From CADEDV01 sp964596345 (GTDB lineage Bacteria; Bacteroidota; Bacteroidia; Chitinophagales; Chitinophagaceae), in assembly GCA_964596345.1 (NCBI GenBank), contig CAZQSZ010000006.1, positions 1-64,000 on the forward strand: DNA of 64,000 nucleotides, given 5' to 3'. The notes under the pieces are model-generated. The model had not been told where the DNA came from, did no database searches, and saw nothing but the letters and a program-made list of their open reading frames with translations. A program made the position numbers and the translations under genes. Within the stretch, counting starts at the first letter, position 1. Each line of letters begins with the position of its first letter. Of the stretch, positions 16,244 to 25,841 are shown in pieces.

Positions 16244-17071
16244 ATGCCTTTACTAACCCTTACCTCTGATATTGGCAGCCAGGATTACCTGGTCAGCGCA
16301 GTAAAGGCACAACTTTTACAAACCAACCCCGATTTCAATATCATTGATATTTCGCACAGCATTCCTCCTTTCAATTACCCGCAGGCTGCTTATGTATGCC
16401 GGAGTGCGGTGAAGAATTTCCCGGAGTTTACTTATCATATAATCCTTGTGAATCTCTTCGAAAAAAAACCGGAGCACCTGCTGCTCGCCTTTCACAACAA
16501 CCAGTATTTTCTGTGTGCCGACAATGGCTTACTGACTATGATATTGGAAGGAAAACCAGAAATGGTGATCGGTATTCCACTCGATAAAACAGCCATAAAA
16601 AATACGATCTACTGCACCGAAGTGATGGGCAAAGTGGTGAACCAACTGGTGAATGGGGAGTCCATAAAAGATATTGGCATTCCTGATATCGGCTATATCG
16701 AAAAATTGCATTTACGTCCGCTGCTGGATAACCAGTGGATAGAAGGACAGATCATTTTTATTGACAATTTTGAAAATGTGATCGTCAATATTACCCGGGA
16801 GCAATTTGAAGAACAACGCAAAGGACGAAGTTTCCGTATCGTTTTTAAAAGAGATGAAGTAATTGATCGTATCAGCGAGTCGTATGCAGATGTGACGGAG
16901 GGAGAAAAACTGGCCCTCTTCAACAGCGCCGGTTACCTGGAGATCGCTATCAATAAAGGCAATGCGGCTGGTTTATTCGGGTTAAAAGGTTTCTCCGAAA
17001 AATCAAGGCAATCCTCCCAACTCATGCAAAGCCAGTTATCTTACCAGACGGTGCGGGTTTATTTTGAATAA
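16244..17071 (+). CDS. SAM hydroxide adenosyltransferase (DUF62) family protein
   Basis: A 275-aa member of the SAM hydrolase/halogenase fold. Most members of this family cleave S-adenosylmethionine with water to adenosine and methionine; a few are halogenases. The N-terminal motif LTLTSDIGSQDYLVSAVKA carries the conserved Asp that binds the ribose hydroxyls. IIDISHSIPPFNYPQAAYV follows at ~35, and LCADNGLLTMIL near 90 is the NG-rich motif. IIFIDNFENVIVNITRE begins the C-terminal beta-barrel domain. No halogenase insertion is visible, so hydrolase is the likelier activity. The nucleotidase gene follows after 19 bases. Confidence 0.9.
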   Translation: MPLLTLTSDIGSQDYLVSAVKAQLLQTNPDFNIIDISHSIPPFNYPQAAYVCRSAVKNFPEFTYHIILVNLFEKKPEHLLLAFHNNQYFLCADNGLLTMILEGKPEMVIGIPLDKTAIKNTIYCTEVMGKVVNQLVNGESIKDIGIPDIGYIEKLHLRPLLDNQWIEGQIIFIDNFENVIVNITREQFEEQRKGRSFRIVFKRDEVIDRISESYADVTEGEKLALFNSAGYLEIAINKGNAAGLFGLKGFSEKSRQSSQLMQSQLSYQTVRVYFE

Positions 17072-17090
17072 AGAAAAGATAAGGAACAAC

Positions 17091-17609
17091 ATGAAAAGAA
17101 TTGCAATTGATATGGATGGTGTAATGGCAGATGTGGTGGAATTGTTCCTGGATTACCACGAAAGAGATTTTGGATACCGGAAGTCAATAGAAGAAATTAA
17201 CGGTCTCTCAGAGCGGGAAGCTTTCCCCAAAGCAAAAGAATATGTTCATGCAAAAGGGTTTTTCCGCAATGCCCGGGTGATGGAAGGGAGCCGGGAAGTG
17301 ATGGAACAACTTCAGCAGCAATACGAGATCTTCATTGTTTCCGCCGCCACTGAATTTCCGCAAAGCCTGCAGGAAAAACAGGAATGGCTGCAGGAGCATT
17401 TCCCCTTTATCGGCTGGCAGCAAATGGTCTTTTGTGGCCTCAAAACCATCATTACTGCTGATATCATGATCGATGACCGTTTCAGGAATCTTGACCCGTT
17501 TAAAGGCGACACGATCTTATTCTCCCAGCACCATAACCTGCTCAAGGAGCCGGGACGCCACCGGCGGGTACATTCATGGGCTGAAATTAGCCGGATTCTT
17601 TTGCCCTAA
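17091..17609 (+). CDS. 5'(3')-deoxyribonucleotidase family HAD phosphatase
   Basis: A 172-aa HAD phosphatase related to cytosolic/mitochondrial 5'(3')-deoxyribonucleotidase (NT5C), which removes phosphate from dUMP and dTMP. Motif I is IDMDGVMAD (nucleophile Asp7, acid Asp9), motif II FIVSAATEFP, and motif III ADIMIDDRFRNLDPF. The start at 17091 places motif I at the normal distance and has an A/G-rich leader (AAGGAAC). It lies 19 bases after the SAM hydrolase gene, so the two are probably cotranscribed; both act on nucleoside-type substrates. Confidence 0.9.
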   Translation: MKRIAIDMDGVMADVVELFLDYHERDFGYRKSIEEINGLSEREAFPKAKEYVHAKGFFRNARVMEGSREVMEQLQQQYEIFIVSAATEFPQSLQEKQEWLQEHFPFIGWQQMVFCGLKTIITADIMIDDRFRNLDPFKGDTILFSQHHNLLKEPGRHRRVHSWAEISRILLP

Positions 17610-17655
17610 AACCTTAAAAATGAATAGCGGAATAGCAAATATTGGGCTGCTTCCC

Positions 17656-17663
17656 TATTTTTG
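17656..17663 (+). promoter_or_regulatory. -7 promoter box of the GT117 gene
   Basis: TATTTTTG, an exact TAnnTTTG match, 58 bases before the start codon at 17722. The nearest TTG is only 11 bases upstream. Confidence 0.35.
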
Positions 17664-17721
17664 CTTTCCTTCAATCCTTAGACATACAGGGGATTAACAG
17701 GAATAAAATTTATAGTCTATT

Positions 17722-20700
17722 ATGAATTTCAGAAAACTCAATAACCTTACCGGCTGGGCCGTGTTTTTTATTGCCTTTGCCACTTATTTTCTGACCCGTG
17801 AGGCAAGAGGAAGCCTGTGGGATTGCGGCGAGTTTGTAGCCAGTGCTGACAAGATGCAACTACCCCACCCTCCCGGTGCACCGCTATTCGTTTTGCTGGG
17901 CCGTTTCTTTATCATCCTGTTTGGTGATAATGGGCAAACAGCTGCGAATGCGGTCAACTTCATGAGTGCTTTGGCCAGTGCCGCCACGATCTTATTCCTT
18001 TTCTGGAGTATCACCCATTTTGCCCGTAAAATGTTTGTGACAACGGGTGAAGAACTGACCGGTTCCCAGTCGTTCACTGTTATGGCTGCCGGCGTGGTCG
18101 GTGGTTTAGCGTATACCTTTTCAGACTCTTTCTGGTTCAGCGCTGTTGAAGGCGAGGTATATGCCCTGTCTTCTTTTTTCACCGCCCTCGTATTCTGGGC
18201 TATGCTGAAATGGGAACATGCCGATGAACATGCCGGCAATGATCCCGGTGCCAGGGCCAGGTCAGACCGCTGGATCATTTTCCTTTTCTTTATGATGGGA
18301 CTTTCGATTGGTGTTCACTTACTGAACCTGTTGAGTATCCCTGCCGTGGTGATGATTTATTATTACCGTCGTTACCAGGTAAGTACCAAAGGTGCCATTA
18401 TTGCTTTTATCATGGGTTGTATCATCACCGGGCTGGTGCAGGTTGGCGTTATACAATACTCCATGAAAGCTGCGGGACAGTTTGATGTGTTCTTTGTGAA
18501 TTCTTTCAAACTACCTTTCTTCAGTGGCTTTAGCATTTACTTCCTGGCATTAGCTGCATTGATTGTATGGGCCCTTCGTTTTACAGAGAAAACCATTTCA
18601 CAAACAAAGCTTATCATATGGTTCACTCTCTTTCTTGGCCTTTCCTTACTCCCTTTTATAGTTAGTACTGGTTCTGACGCCGCCAAAGTGCTTAAATTTT
18701 TATTAGTTGCGGGAATAGCAGCACTGATCGGTTATTTCCTGAAAGCATCGGCATTGAGAGTTTTGAAACTGACACTGTGGTGTTATGCCTTTATGATGCT
18801 GGGCTATTTTATGTATTTCACCACGCTGATCCGTTCCAATGCCGATCCGGCCATTGATATGAACAATGTTGACAATCCTATTACGCTTGTTTACTATCTC
18901 AGCCGTGAACAATATGGTGAAGCTCCCTTATTATACGGGCCTCATTATTCTGCTGATTATAAATATGGGGAAGATGGCTACCCCGTGTTCAAGGAAGGTG
19001 AAATGAAATATGTAAAAGGCAAAGACAGCTATATCCCGATCGGTAAGCAACGTGATGTGCAGTATGAAAGTGCCGATATGCAATTATTCCCGCGGATCTG
19101 GGATCCCAGCAACGACCAGGGCCATGCTGAATTCTATGCGGCCTGGCTTAACCTCGGGCAAGAGCCAAGCCCGATTACCGGGAGAACAAGAAACAGTCCT
19201 CCGACCATGGGTGATAATTTAAGGTGGTTCTTTACCTACCAGAATGGTTTTATGTACTGGCGTTATTTCATGTGGAATTTTGCCGGTAAGCAAAACGATA
19301 TACAGGGCTTTGGTAACCGGAGAGATGGTAACTGGATCAGCGGTATCCCCCTTATTGATAACAGCCGCCTCGGAGATCAAAATATGCTGCCCGACAGCCT
19401 GAAAGAAAACAAAGCACATAATAAATTATACCTGATCCCCTTCATATTGGGCATACTCGGTTGCGTTTACCAATTCGTAAGAAATAAAAAGGACTGGGTG
19501 GTGAGCTTCCTCTTATTCTTCTTTACCGGTATTGCTGTGGTATTATACCTGAACCAGCCCGGTAACCAGCCCCGTGAAAGGGATTATGCGTATGTAGGAT
19601 CATTTTATGCTTTTGCTATCTGGATCGGTCTTTCTGTCGTTGCTTTTGTAAGACTGGCCCGTGAAAAAGCTGACCAGCTTACATTCACCAATACGTTGAC
19701 CTATGGTGCTGCTCTTACATTCCTGATCATGCTGATGAGTACAGCCAGTGAAACACCGGGAGGTATGTTCATGTCAGCGATTACTTCATCCGTGATCTAC
19801 GTGGCAGCAGTAACAGCTATAACCTACCTGGTAAGAGCTGTTTCCTCAGCAGGACAGAATGCGGGGATATTGAATATTACCACTACCATTATCTGCCTCG
19901 CTGCTCCCTTATTAATGGCTCAGCAGGAATGGGATGACCATAACCGCAGTAAGAAAACACTGGCACCGGATATAGCAAAAAATTATCTCGAAAGCTGTGC
20001 ACCGAATGCGATCATTTTTACTTTTGGTGATAACGATACCTATCCCCTTTGGTATGCACAGGAGGTGGAGGGTGTCCGCCCGGATATTCGTATCATCAAT
20101 AACAGCTTGCTCGGTATTGACTGGTATATTAACCAGCTTCGCAGAAAGATCAACGGAGCCGACCCTGTGGATGTGATCTGGAGCGAAGAACAGGTGGAAG
20201 GTCATAACCGGGAATACCTCCGTTACCGTGCACAAGGCTCCAAAGAAACCTTCTATGACCTGTATGATGCGATGAAGAATGTGATCGGCAAACCTTATAT
20301 CGATCCTAAAACAGGAAGAGATGTAGGAACAAGTTCTTTCCCTGTGGCCCGTTTCAAAGTTCCTGTTGACACGATGCTCGTCAGGAAGAATGGAACAGCG
20401 AATGCTACTGATATCGTTTATCCCGAGATCAGGTTCGAGATACCAGAGAATAAATTACAGGAAGGATTGGTACGAAGTGATTTGATTATTCTCAATATCA
20501 TTGCAGCCAATCAATGGAAACGCCCCATCTATTTCACAGCACCGTATGGTTCACTGGGCTTTGGCGGTTTCCTCCGCAAAGATGGTCTGGCTTATCGCCT
20601 GGTTCCTGTTCAAACACAAAACCGTTCTGCCAACTGGCTGATCAATATGGGAAGAACAGATGATAACCTTGATTTCATGGCCAATAATATGCTGAACAAA

Positions 20701-21225
20701 TTTGTATTTGAAAGTCAGCGGGGTGTTTATTTTGATGAAGAGAACAGGCGGCATGCCCTCAACCTGCGCAGCACCTATGGTGAGATTGCCGGTAATATGG
20801 CAGATGCAGGTAATAAAGCAGAAGCTTTAAAGCTGATTGAAAAAGCGGAGAAGCTGGTCAATAAAGATGATCTGCCCTATGCCATGACCAGTCGTGATAA
20901 CGGCCATAATATCCAGAACATGTCTTACCTCGAAGCTTGTTATAAGGCAGGTAATACACAACTTGCCAAAGAAATAAGTGCCGCATTGAAAAAAGATATG
21001 CAGCAGCAAAAAGCTTATTTCGATTACCTGCGGACCGAGAAAGAAGAAATGTTTGGTCTCTTTGACGGCCGTAATGGAGAAGCCGCCCAAAATGAATATT
21101 TCCTCCAGTTGCTGGATGCACTGGAACAAAAATATGGTGCAGCCCCTTCAGCTCCGGTTGTTCCCGGAACAGAAGGAAACAAAACCATTGTAACACCGGC
21201 AAGAGACAGTGGCACTCCTAAGTAA
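17722..21225 (+). CDS. DUF2723/GT117 protein O-mannosyltransferase-like membrane protein
   Basis: An 1167-aa protein. Residues 1-~660 hold about a dozen transmembrane helices in a GT-C arrangement. The first extracytoplasmic loop has the DUF2723 signature TREARGSLWDCGEFVASA and LPHPPGAPLF, with the D/E pair expected for catalysis. The family includes human TMEM260, a protein O-mannosyltransferase, and bacterial members are classed as GT117. Residues ~730-1000 form a large soluble domain. The region after ~1010 is TPR-like (GEIAGNMADAGNKAEALKLIEKAE). It is monocistronic with its own terminator. A role in O-glycosylation of exported proteins, common in Bacteroidota, is inferred from the family. 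Confidence 0.9.
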   Translation: MNFRKLNNLTGWAVFFIAFATYFLTREARGSLWDCGEFVASADKMQLPHPPGAPLFVLLGRFFIILFGDNGQTAANAVNFMSALASAATILFLFWSITHFARKMFVTTGEELTGSQSFTVMAAGVVGGLAYTFSDSFWFSAVEGEVYALSSFFTALVFWAMLKWEHADEHAGNDPGARARSDRWIIFLFFMMGLSIGVHLLNLLSIPAVVMIYYYRRYQVSTKGAIIAFIMGCIITGLVQVGVIQYSMKAAGQFDVFFVNSFKLPFFSGFSIYFLALAALIVWALRFTEKTISQTKLIIWFTLFLGLSLLPFIVSTGSDAAKVLKFLLVAGIAALIGYFLKASALRVLKLTLWCYAFMMLGYFMYFTTLIRSNADPAIDMNNVDNPITLVYYLSREQYGEAPLLYGPHYSADYKYGEDGYPVFKEGEMKYVKGKDSYIPIGKQRDVQYESADMQLFPRIWDPSNDQGHAEFYAAWLNLGQEPSPITGRTRNSPPTMGDNLRWFFTYQNGFMYWRYFMWNFAGKQNDIQGFGNRRDGNWISGIPLIDNSRLGDQNMLPDSLKENKAHNKLYLIPFILGILGCVYQFVRNKKDWVVSFLLFFFTGIAVVLYLNQPGNQPRERDYAYVGSFYAFAIWIGLSVVAFVRLAREKADQLTFTNTLTYGAALTFLIMLMSTASETPGGMFMSAITSSVIYVAAVTAITYLVRAVSSAGQNAGILNITTTIICLAAPLLMAQQEWDDHNRSKKTLAPDIAKNYLESCAPNAIIFTFGDNDTYPLWYAQEVEGVRPDIRIINNSLLGIDWYINQLRRKINGADPVDVIWSEEQVEGHNREYLRYRAQGSKETFYDLYDAMKNVIGKPYIDPKTGRDVGTSSFPVARFKVPVDTMLVRKNGTANATDIVYPEIRFEIPENKLQEGLVRSDLIILNIIAANQWKRPIYFTAPYGSLGFGGFLRKDGLAYRLVPVQTQNRSANWLINMGRTDDNLDFMANNMLNKFVFESQRGVYFDEENRRHALNLRSTYGEIAGNMADAGNKAEALKLIEKAEKLVNKDDLPYAMTSRDNGHNIQNMSYLEACYKAGNTQLAKEISAALKKDMQQQKAYFDYLRTEKEEMFGLFDGRNGEAAQNEYFLQLLDALEQKYGAAPSAPVVPGTEGNKTIVTPARDSGTPK

Positions 21226-21246
21226 TACTTATTCCTGATATCTTTC

Positions 21247-21273
21247 AAAACCCCGGTCAATCCGGGGTTTTTT
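21247..21273 (+). terminator. Rho-independent terminator after the GT117 gene
   Basis: AAAACCCCGG-TCAAT-CCGGGGTTTTTT, a 10-bp GC-cored stem followed by a T-run, 21 bases after the stop codon. Confidence 0.9.
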
Positions 21274-21348
21274 ATTACCGAACCTCTTACCCTTCCGGTT
21301 GTTGTAATCACAGATCGCACAACTGGTAATTGTCGTAAATTGTAAGGT

Positions 21349-22446
21349 ATGAGAGGTTTCCATTTTACAAAATTTGATGCGGATGCAGAGGGGAAAGGCC
21401 GTTTTGAACAACTGCTGGATCTTTTCATGCAATTACTCACTTACACCAGCGGTGACGTAAGTGAAGCGATGCAATGGATGAATGAGCTGGATAAAAAATA
21501 TCAGTTAACCGATGATGAGTATGGCATGGGCGATTTTTTTGATGAACTGAAAGAAAAAGGATATATCACCGGTGACAACGAAGCAGGAGAAATAAAGATC
21601 ACTCCCAAAACCGAGCAAGGCATCCGCAAGAAAAGCCTGGAAGAAATATTCGGCAAACTCAAAAAAACAAAACAGGGAGATCATCACAGTTTTAAACCCG
21701 GGCAGGGAGATGAATTGAACCCCGAAACAAGGAATTTCCGTTTCGGTGATATGCTGGAACAGATCGATTTCACCGAAAGTATCCGCAATGCCCAGATCAA
21801 TCATGGTATTGAAAGCTTTAACATGCAGGAAGAAGACCTGAGTATCCGGGAAACGGATTTCAAAGCACAAACTTCTACCGTACTGATGATTGACATCTCT
21901 CATTCCATGATCTTATACGGGGAAGACAGGATCACCCCGGCCAAAAAAGTGGCGATGGCATTGAGCGAACTGATCAAAACAAAATACCCGAAGGACACCT
22001 TGGATATCGTGGTATTTGGCAACGATGCCTGGCCTATTGAAGTAAAAGATCTTCCCTACTTACAGGTTGGACCATATCATACAAATACGGTGGCCGGGTT
22101 AGAATTAGCAATGGATATATTACGCCGCAGGAAAAATCCCAATAAACAGATCTTTATGATCACGGATGGGAAACCAACCTGCTTAAAGATCGGGAAGCGG
22201 TATTACAAAAACAGTTTCGGGTTAGACCGCAAAGTGGTGAACCGTTGTATGAACCTGGCAGCACAGTGTAAGAAGCTGAAGATACCCATCACCACGTTCA
22301 TGATCGCAACCGACCCTTACCTGCAGCGGTTTGTACAGGAGTTTACAGAGACCAATAACGGCAAAGCATTCTTTGCCTCCTTGGATAAGCTGGGTGCATT
22401 TATATTCAAGGATTTTGAAAGCGGGAAAAGAAAAACGGTTTATTAG
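21349..22446 (+). CDS. VWA domain protein (partner of downstream AAA+ ATPase)
   Basis: A 365-aa protein. Residues ~1-170 are charged and helical without a known domain. A von Willebrand A domain begins near 178 (VLMIDISHSMILYG), carrying a complete MIDAS: DxSxS at Asp182/Ser184/Ser186, Thr in NTVAGLELAMD, and Asp in MITDGKPTC. Such proteins bind a divalent metal through MIDAS and work with MoxR/ChlI-type AAA+ ATPases. The ATPase encoded 235 bases downstream is its probable partner, as in ChlD/ChlI or MoxR/VWA chaperone pairs. Client unknown. Confidence 0.88.
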   Translation: MRGFHFTKFDADAEGKGRFEQLLDLFMQLLTYTSGDVSEAMQWMNELDKKYQLTDDEYGMGDFFDELKEKGYITGDNEAGEIKITPKTEQGIRKKSLEEIFGKLKKTKQGDHHSFKPGQGDELNPETRNFRFGDMLEQIDFTESIRNAQINHGIESFNMQEEDLSIRETDFKAQTSTVLMIDISHSMILYGEDRITPAKKVAMALSELIKTKYPKDTLDIVVFGNDAWPIEVKDLPYLQVGPYHTNTVAGLELAMDILRRRKNPNKQIFMITDGKPTCLKIGKRYYKNSFGLDRKVVNRCMNLAAQCKKLKIPITTFMIATDPYLQRFVQEFTETNNGKAFFASLDKLGAFIFKDFESGKRKTVY

Positions 22447-22475
22447 CCCCTGTCCCCTAAAGGGGAACTTAGGCT
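22445..22475. repeat. Short GC-rich palindromic intergenic element
   Basis: AGCC-CCTGT-CCCCT-AA-AGGGG-AACTT-AGGCT: two nested inverted stems starting at the VWA stop codon. Elements with a CCCCTAAAGGGG core are common between genes in Bacteroidota; this looks like one copy. A second GC-rich palindrome (CCTGCCCGGGCGGGG) lies about 75 bases further on. The rest of the 22447-22681 spacer shows no gene. Confidence 0.5.
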
Positions 22476-22681
22476 CTCGTTACAAGTTGTATTAATAAAA
22501 TTGTTGAGAGAAAAAAATATGGCAATTATCAGGTTAAATAAACTTCCCTGCCCGGGCGGGGCTAATTTGGTATTCATACAGTTTTAGTGACCAGGAAGTG
22601 GGTTGTTCAATAAAGAATAGAACGATGAAATGTGCTCCGCAATAAAAGATGACCAGAATTACAATAGCTGAAAAATAAATT

Positions 22682-24214
22682 ATGGATATAAAGAAAATCA
22701 AGACGTTGGGTGAATTAAAGAAAAGTGGTTACCAACCCAAAAGCATCAAAGAAGAGATACGGCAAAACCTCATCGCCAAACTCAAAAAAGGAGATACTAC
22801 CTTCTCCGGCATCGTAGGCTATGAAGATACAGTGATACCTGACGTAGAGAGAGCACTACTCAGCAAACACAATATTTTGTTCCTCGGTTTGCGGGGCCAG
22901 GCCAAAACAAGAATGGCCCGGCAGATGGTGGAACTGCTGGATGAATATATTCCCTGCGTGGCAGGCAGTGACATCAACGATGATCCTATTAACCCTGTCT
23001 CCAGGTTTGCAGAAGAAGAAATTGCGACCCACGGTGATGAAACACCCATCCACTGGATCCACCGCAGCGAACGCTATGGCGAAAAACTGGCCACACCGGA
23101 TGTAAGTGTGTCAGACCTGATCGGCGATATTGACCCGATCAAAGCCGCTAACCTGAAACTGAGTTTTGCGGATGAAAGAGTATTGCACTACGGTATCATC
23201 CCTAGAAGCAACCGGGGTATTTTTGTGATCAATGAACTACCCGACCTGCAGGCAAGAATACAGGTGGCCCTCTTTAATATCCTCGAAGAAGGAGATGTAC
23301 AGATAAGAGGATTTAAACTAAGACTACCGCTGGATATATTGTTTGTTTTCACTGCTAACCCGGAAGACTATACCAACCGGGGCTCTATTGTTACACCACT
23401 TAAAGACAGGATCGAAAGCCAGATACTAACCCATTATCCCAAATCACTGGAAAACGCACTGGAGATCACCGAACAGGAGGCAGCGATCAGCGAAGAGCAA
23501 AAAGGCAAAGTCAATGTCAGTGATTTGGTAAAGCGGCTGATAGAACAGGTGGCTTTTGAAGCAAGAAGCAGCGAATTTGTTGATAAGAAAAGCGGAGTGA
23601 GTGCCAGGCTGACCATTTCCGCCTTTGAAAATGCAGTAAGTGCTGCCGAAAGAAGGGCCATCATCAATAATGAAAAACAAACACAGGTTTGGATCGGTGA
23701 TCTTGCTGGTATAATCCCTTCTATTACCGGCAAAGTGGAATTAGTGTATGAAGGCGAACAGGAAGGCCCTTACCAGGTAGCGATGAACCTGGTGGAAAAA
23801 GCGATCCGTTCACAGTTTGTGCAGTATTTTCCCAACCCGGATACTTTAAAGAAAAGAAGGAACACCGGTAAGCCTTCGCAACAGGAAAAAGAAGAAGAGA
23901 ATCCCTACAAACCAATTACCAGCTGGTTTGACAAAGGCAACAGCCTGAACTTATCATTTAATACCGCTGATAAAGACAAGATATTGCAGTTATACAAAGT
24001 GGATGGATTACAGCCGCTGGTAAAAAAATATTTCCCGAAGGCCAATGAGGAACAAGCCGCCTTACTCATGGAGTTTGTATTGCATGGCCTTGCTTCTTAT
24101 TCACTGATAAGCAAAAAGATATTCGAGAGTAAGATCGAGTTCAAAGACCTTATCGGCAGCATGATGAATTTGGGCGGAAAAGATTTTGAAGAGGAGTTTG
24201 ACGAAGAAGCATAA
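22682..24214 (+). CDS. MoxR/ChlI-type AAA+ ATPase
   Basis: A 510-aa AAA+ ATPase of the magnesium chelatase subunit I/MoxR class. Walker A is FLGLRGQAKTRMARQ near residue 68 and Walker B FVINELPDLQARIQ near 185. LFVFTANPEDYTNRGSIVTP near 220 is the conserved sensor-1/Asn region. An insertion between them (SRFAEEEIATHGDE, IHWIHRSERYGEK) is specific to this subgroup. The C-terminal ~110 residues are an extra helical region. With the upstream MIDAS protein it likely forms a chaperone-like remodelling pair; there is no sign of tetrapyrrole genes nearby, so chelatase is unlikely. Confidence 0.9.
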   Translation: MDIKKIKTLGELKKSGYQPKSIKEEIRQNLIAKLKKGDTTFSGIVGYEDTVIPDVERALLSKHNILFLGLRGQAKTRMARQMVELLDEYIPCVAGSDINDDPINPVSRFAEEEIATHGDETPIHWIHRSERYGEKLATPDVSVSDLIGDIDPIKAANLKLSFADERVLHYGIIPRSNRGIFVINELPDLQARIQVALFNILEEGDVQIRGFKLRLPLDILFVFTANPEDYTNRGSIVTPLKDRIESQILTHYPKSLENALEITEQEAAISEEQKGKVNVSDLVKRLIEQVAFEARSSEFVDKKSGVSARLTISAFENAVSAAERRAIINNEKQTQVWIGDLAGIIPSITGKVELVYEGEQEGPYQVAMNLVEKAIRSQFVQYFPNPDTLKKRRNTGKPSQQEKEEENPYKPITSWFDKGNSLNLSFNTADKDKILQLYKVDGLQPLVKKYFPKANEEQAALLMEFVLHGLASYSLISKKIFESKIEFKDLIGSMMNLGGKDFEEEFDEEA

Positions 24215-24216
24215 AT

Positions 24217-24251
24217 ATTTAAAGCCCTGCTGTTTCAGCAGGGCTTTAAAT
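24217..24251. terminator. Bidirectional terminator
   Basis: A 16-bp perfect stem, ATTTAAAGCCCTGCTG with CAGCAGGGCTTTAAAT, loop TTT. It lies between the stop codons of the AAA+ gene and the convergent barrel-protein gene. Confidence 0.88.
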
Positions 24252-24272
24252 TAAGACTTAAATATTATACTC

Positions 24273-24782
24273 TTAGAACCGGAAACCAATACTGGCACCG
24301 CCCCAGGGAATAAAGCCACCTTCACCAATGAAAGGGGTGAACGCCACTCTCCAGGTCAATCCTTTTTTACCAAATGGTTGTTTCCGGAAACCCAGTGTAA
24401 ATGATCCAAATAAATTATTAGACGTCCCTTCATCAAAAATATCACTGGCAGAAATATATGTAACACCTGCTCCCATTTCAAAATATTGTCCCTTGCTTCC
24501 GGCCAGGTAATTGATCTGGGCTGGTATAGCCAAATATCCATCTCCGGAAGCGGATGCACCACCAATACCAACACGCATTCCCAAACCATTTTCCAGTTTA
24601 CCAAACCTTCCATCGTAGTTAACCGAATAGATCACACCGGCACCACCTGCTTCAAGATACACCTGTGAAGCGTTGGCCGTGGTTTTCCCTTCCCGTTCCA
24701 TACCCTGTGCCGCAGCATCTGTGTTTCCCATCATAAATAAAGCGATCAATACACCTGTTGCTGAGATAAAAATTCTTTTCAT
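24273..24782 (-). CDS. Outer-membrane beta-barrel-like protein
   Basis: A 169-aa exported protein. The signal peptide covers residues 1-~25 (cleavage near DAAAQG). The rest alternates short beta strands with Gly/Asn turns (YLEAGGAGVIYSVNYDGRF, AQINYLAGSKGQYFEMGAG, GSFTLGFRKQ). It ends in ..GASIGFRF, a C-terminal aromatic typical of outer-membrane barrels. Too short for a porin; probably an 8-strand barrel. Function unknown. It has its own promoter although murB lies just upstream on the same strand. Confidence 0.75.
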   Translation of the reverse strand: MKRIFISATGVLIALFMMGNTDAAAQGMEREGKTTANASQVYLEAGGAGVIYSVNYDGRFGKLENGLGMRVGIGGASASGDGYLAIPAQINYLAGSKGQYFEMGAGVTYISASDIFDEGTSNNLFGSFTLGFRKQPFGKKGLTWRVAFTPFIGEGGFIPWGGASIGFRF

Positions 24783-24804
24783 AAAAGTGGTTTTGTTGAT
24801 GCAG

Positions 24805-24835
24805 CCAAGATATAATAAATAGTTTCCTCGTGCAA
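24805..24835 (-). promoter_or_regulatory. Promoter of the barrel-protein gene
   Basis: Minus strand: TTG (24833-24835), 20-base spacer, TATCTTGG (24805-24812), one mismatch to TAnnTTTG. It sits between murB and the barrel gene, suggesting separate expression. Confidence 0.45.
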
Positions 24836-24839
24836 CCCG

Positions 24840-25841
24840 TTAATAAATATTAACTTCTTTTTCGAGCTCCACTGCAAATTTATCCTTTACACTCTGTATA
24901 ATTTCATCACTTAATTGACAAATGTCAATCCCTTTGGCATTACCATAGTTCACCAATACCAATGCCTGCTTCGCATGACACCCGGCATCACCTCTCCTGA
25001 ATCCCTTCCAGCCGCATTGTTCGATAAGCCAGCCGGCTGCAATCTTCATGCTGCCATCAGGATTACGATAACCAACTATTTCTTCAAAACGTTGCTTCAA
25101 TTCCAAAAATTTCCTGTCCGTTACGGAAGGATTCTTAAAAAAACTACCGGCATTACCAATCAGTTTCGGATCGGGCAGTTTGGAGGAACGGATATTGATC
25201 ACTGCATCGGAGATAGCCTTGATACTTAATTCCTTTACTCCCATTCTTTCCAGTTCCTGCTCAATGGCCCCATAACTGGTATGAAAGATGGGAGTCTTAT
25301 GCAACCGGTAAGTAACAGATGTAATGATGAACTGGTTTTTGAGCCTTCTTTTAAAAACACTTTCCCGGTAGCCAAATTCACAATCCAAACGGGTGAAATT
25401 GACCAGTTTTTTTTCCTGCATATGCCAGGCTTCCAGGCTCCAGAAAACATTTTCCAGTTCCACTCCGTAGGCACCAATATTCTGCATGGGAGAGGCCCCG
25501 ACACTGCCGGGTATCAACGATAAATTTTCGATGCCCGCCCAGTTACGATCAATACAATACAAAACAAACCGGTGCCAGTTCTCCCCTGCCCCGGCTTTCA
25601 CATACACATACTCCTCGTCTTCATGCAATTCCTGCATGCCCGTTATTTCATTCTTTAATACCAGCCCATCCACATCTTTGGTAAAAAGAATATTACTGCC
25701 TCCACCCAGTACGATACTACCAGGTTTTATGTTGATGGATTCAAGTTCATTTAAAGAGGTGAAGGTCGCCAATTGCCTCGCCTTTACATCAATGCCAAAC
25801 GTGTTAAAAGATTTCAGCGAAATATTGTCCAGGACTTGCAT
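24840..25841 (-). CDS. murB: UDP-N-acetylenolpyruvoylglucosamine reductase
   Basis: A 333-aa FAD enzyme that reduces UDP-GlcNAc-enolpyruvate to UDP-MurNAc in peptidoglycan synthesis. Motifs: SFNTFGIDVKA at the N-terminus, VLGGGSNILFTKDVDGLVLKN in the FAD domain (split as GGGSNILFTKD) near 45, and IPGSVGASPMQNIGAYGVE near 115 with the family GA-P-QNIGAYG. The catalytic Ser is in NAGSFFKNP near 230. Length and C-terminal domain (E. coli-type, type I) are normal. The gene is divergent from the GH13 lipoprotein. Confidence 0.97.
   Translation of the reverse strand: MQVLDNISLKSFNTFGIDVKARQLATFTSLNELESINIKPGSIVLGGGSNILFTKDVDGLVLKNEITGMQELHEDEEYVYVKAGAGENWHRFVLYCIDRNWAGIENLSLIPGSVGASPMQNIGAYGVELENVFWSLEAWHMQEKKLVNFTRLDCEFGYRESVFKRRLKNQFIITSVTYRLHKTPIFHTSYGAIEQELERMGVKELSIKAISDAVINIRSSKLPDPKLIGNAGSFFKNPSVTDRKFLELKQRFEEIVGYRNPDGSMKIAAGWLIEQCGWKGFRRGDAGCHAKQALVLVNYGNAKGIDICQLSDEIIQSVKDKFAVELEKEVNIY

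Noticed and set aside
22519..22587. A 22-codon frame in the VWA/AAA+ spacer
   Set aside because: It reads through the GC-rich palindrome and has no coding character.
21349..24214. Magnesium or cobalt chelatase (ChlD/ChlI) for tetrapyrrole synthesis
   Set aside because: No ChlH/CobN-type gene or tetrapyrrole genes nearby; the pair better fits MoxR/VWA chaperones.
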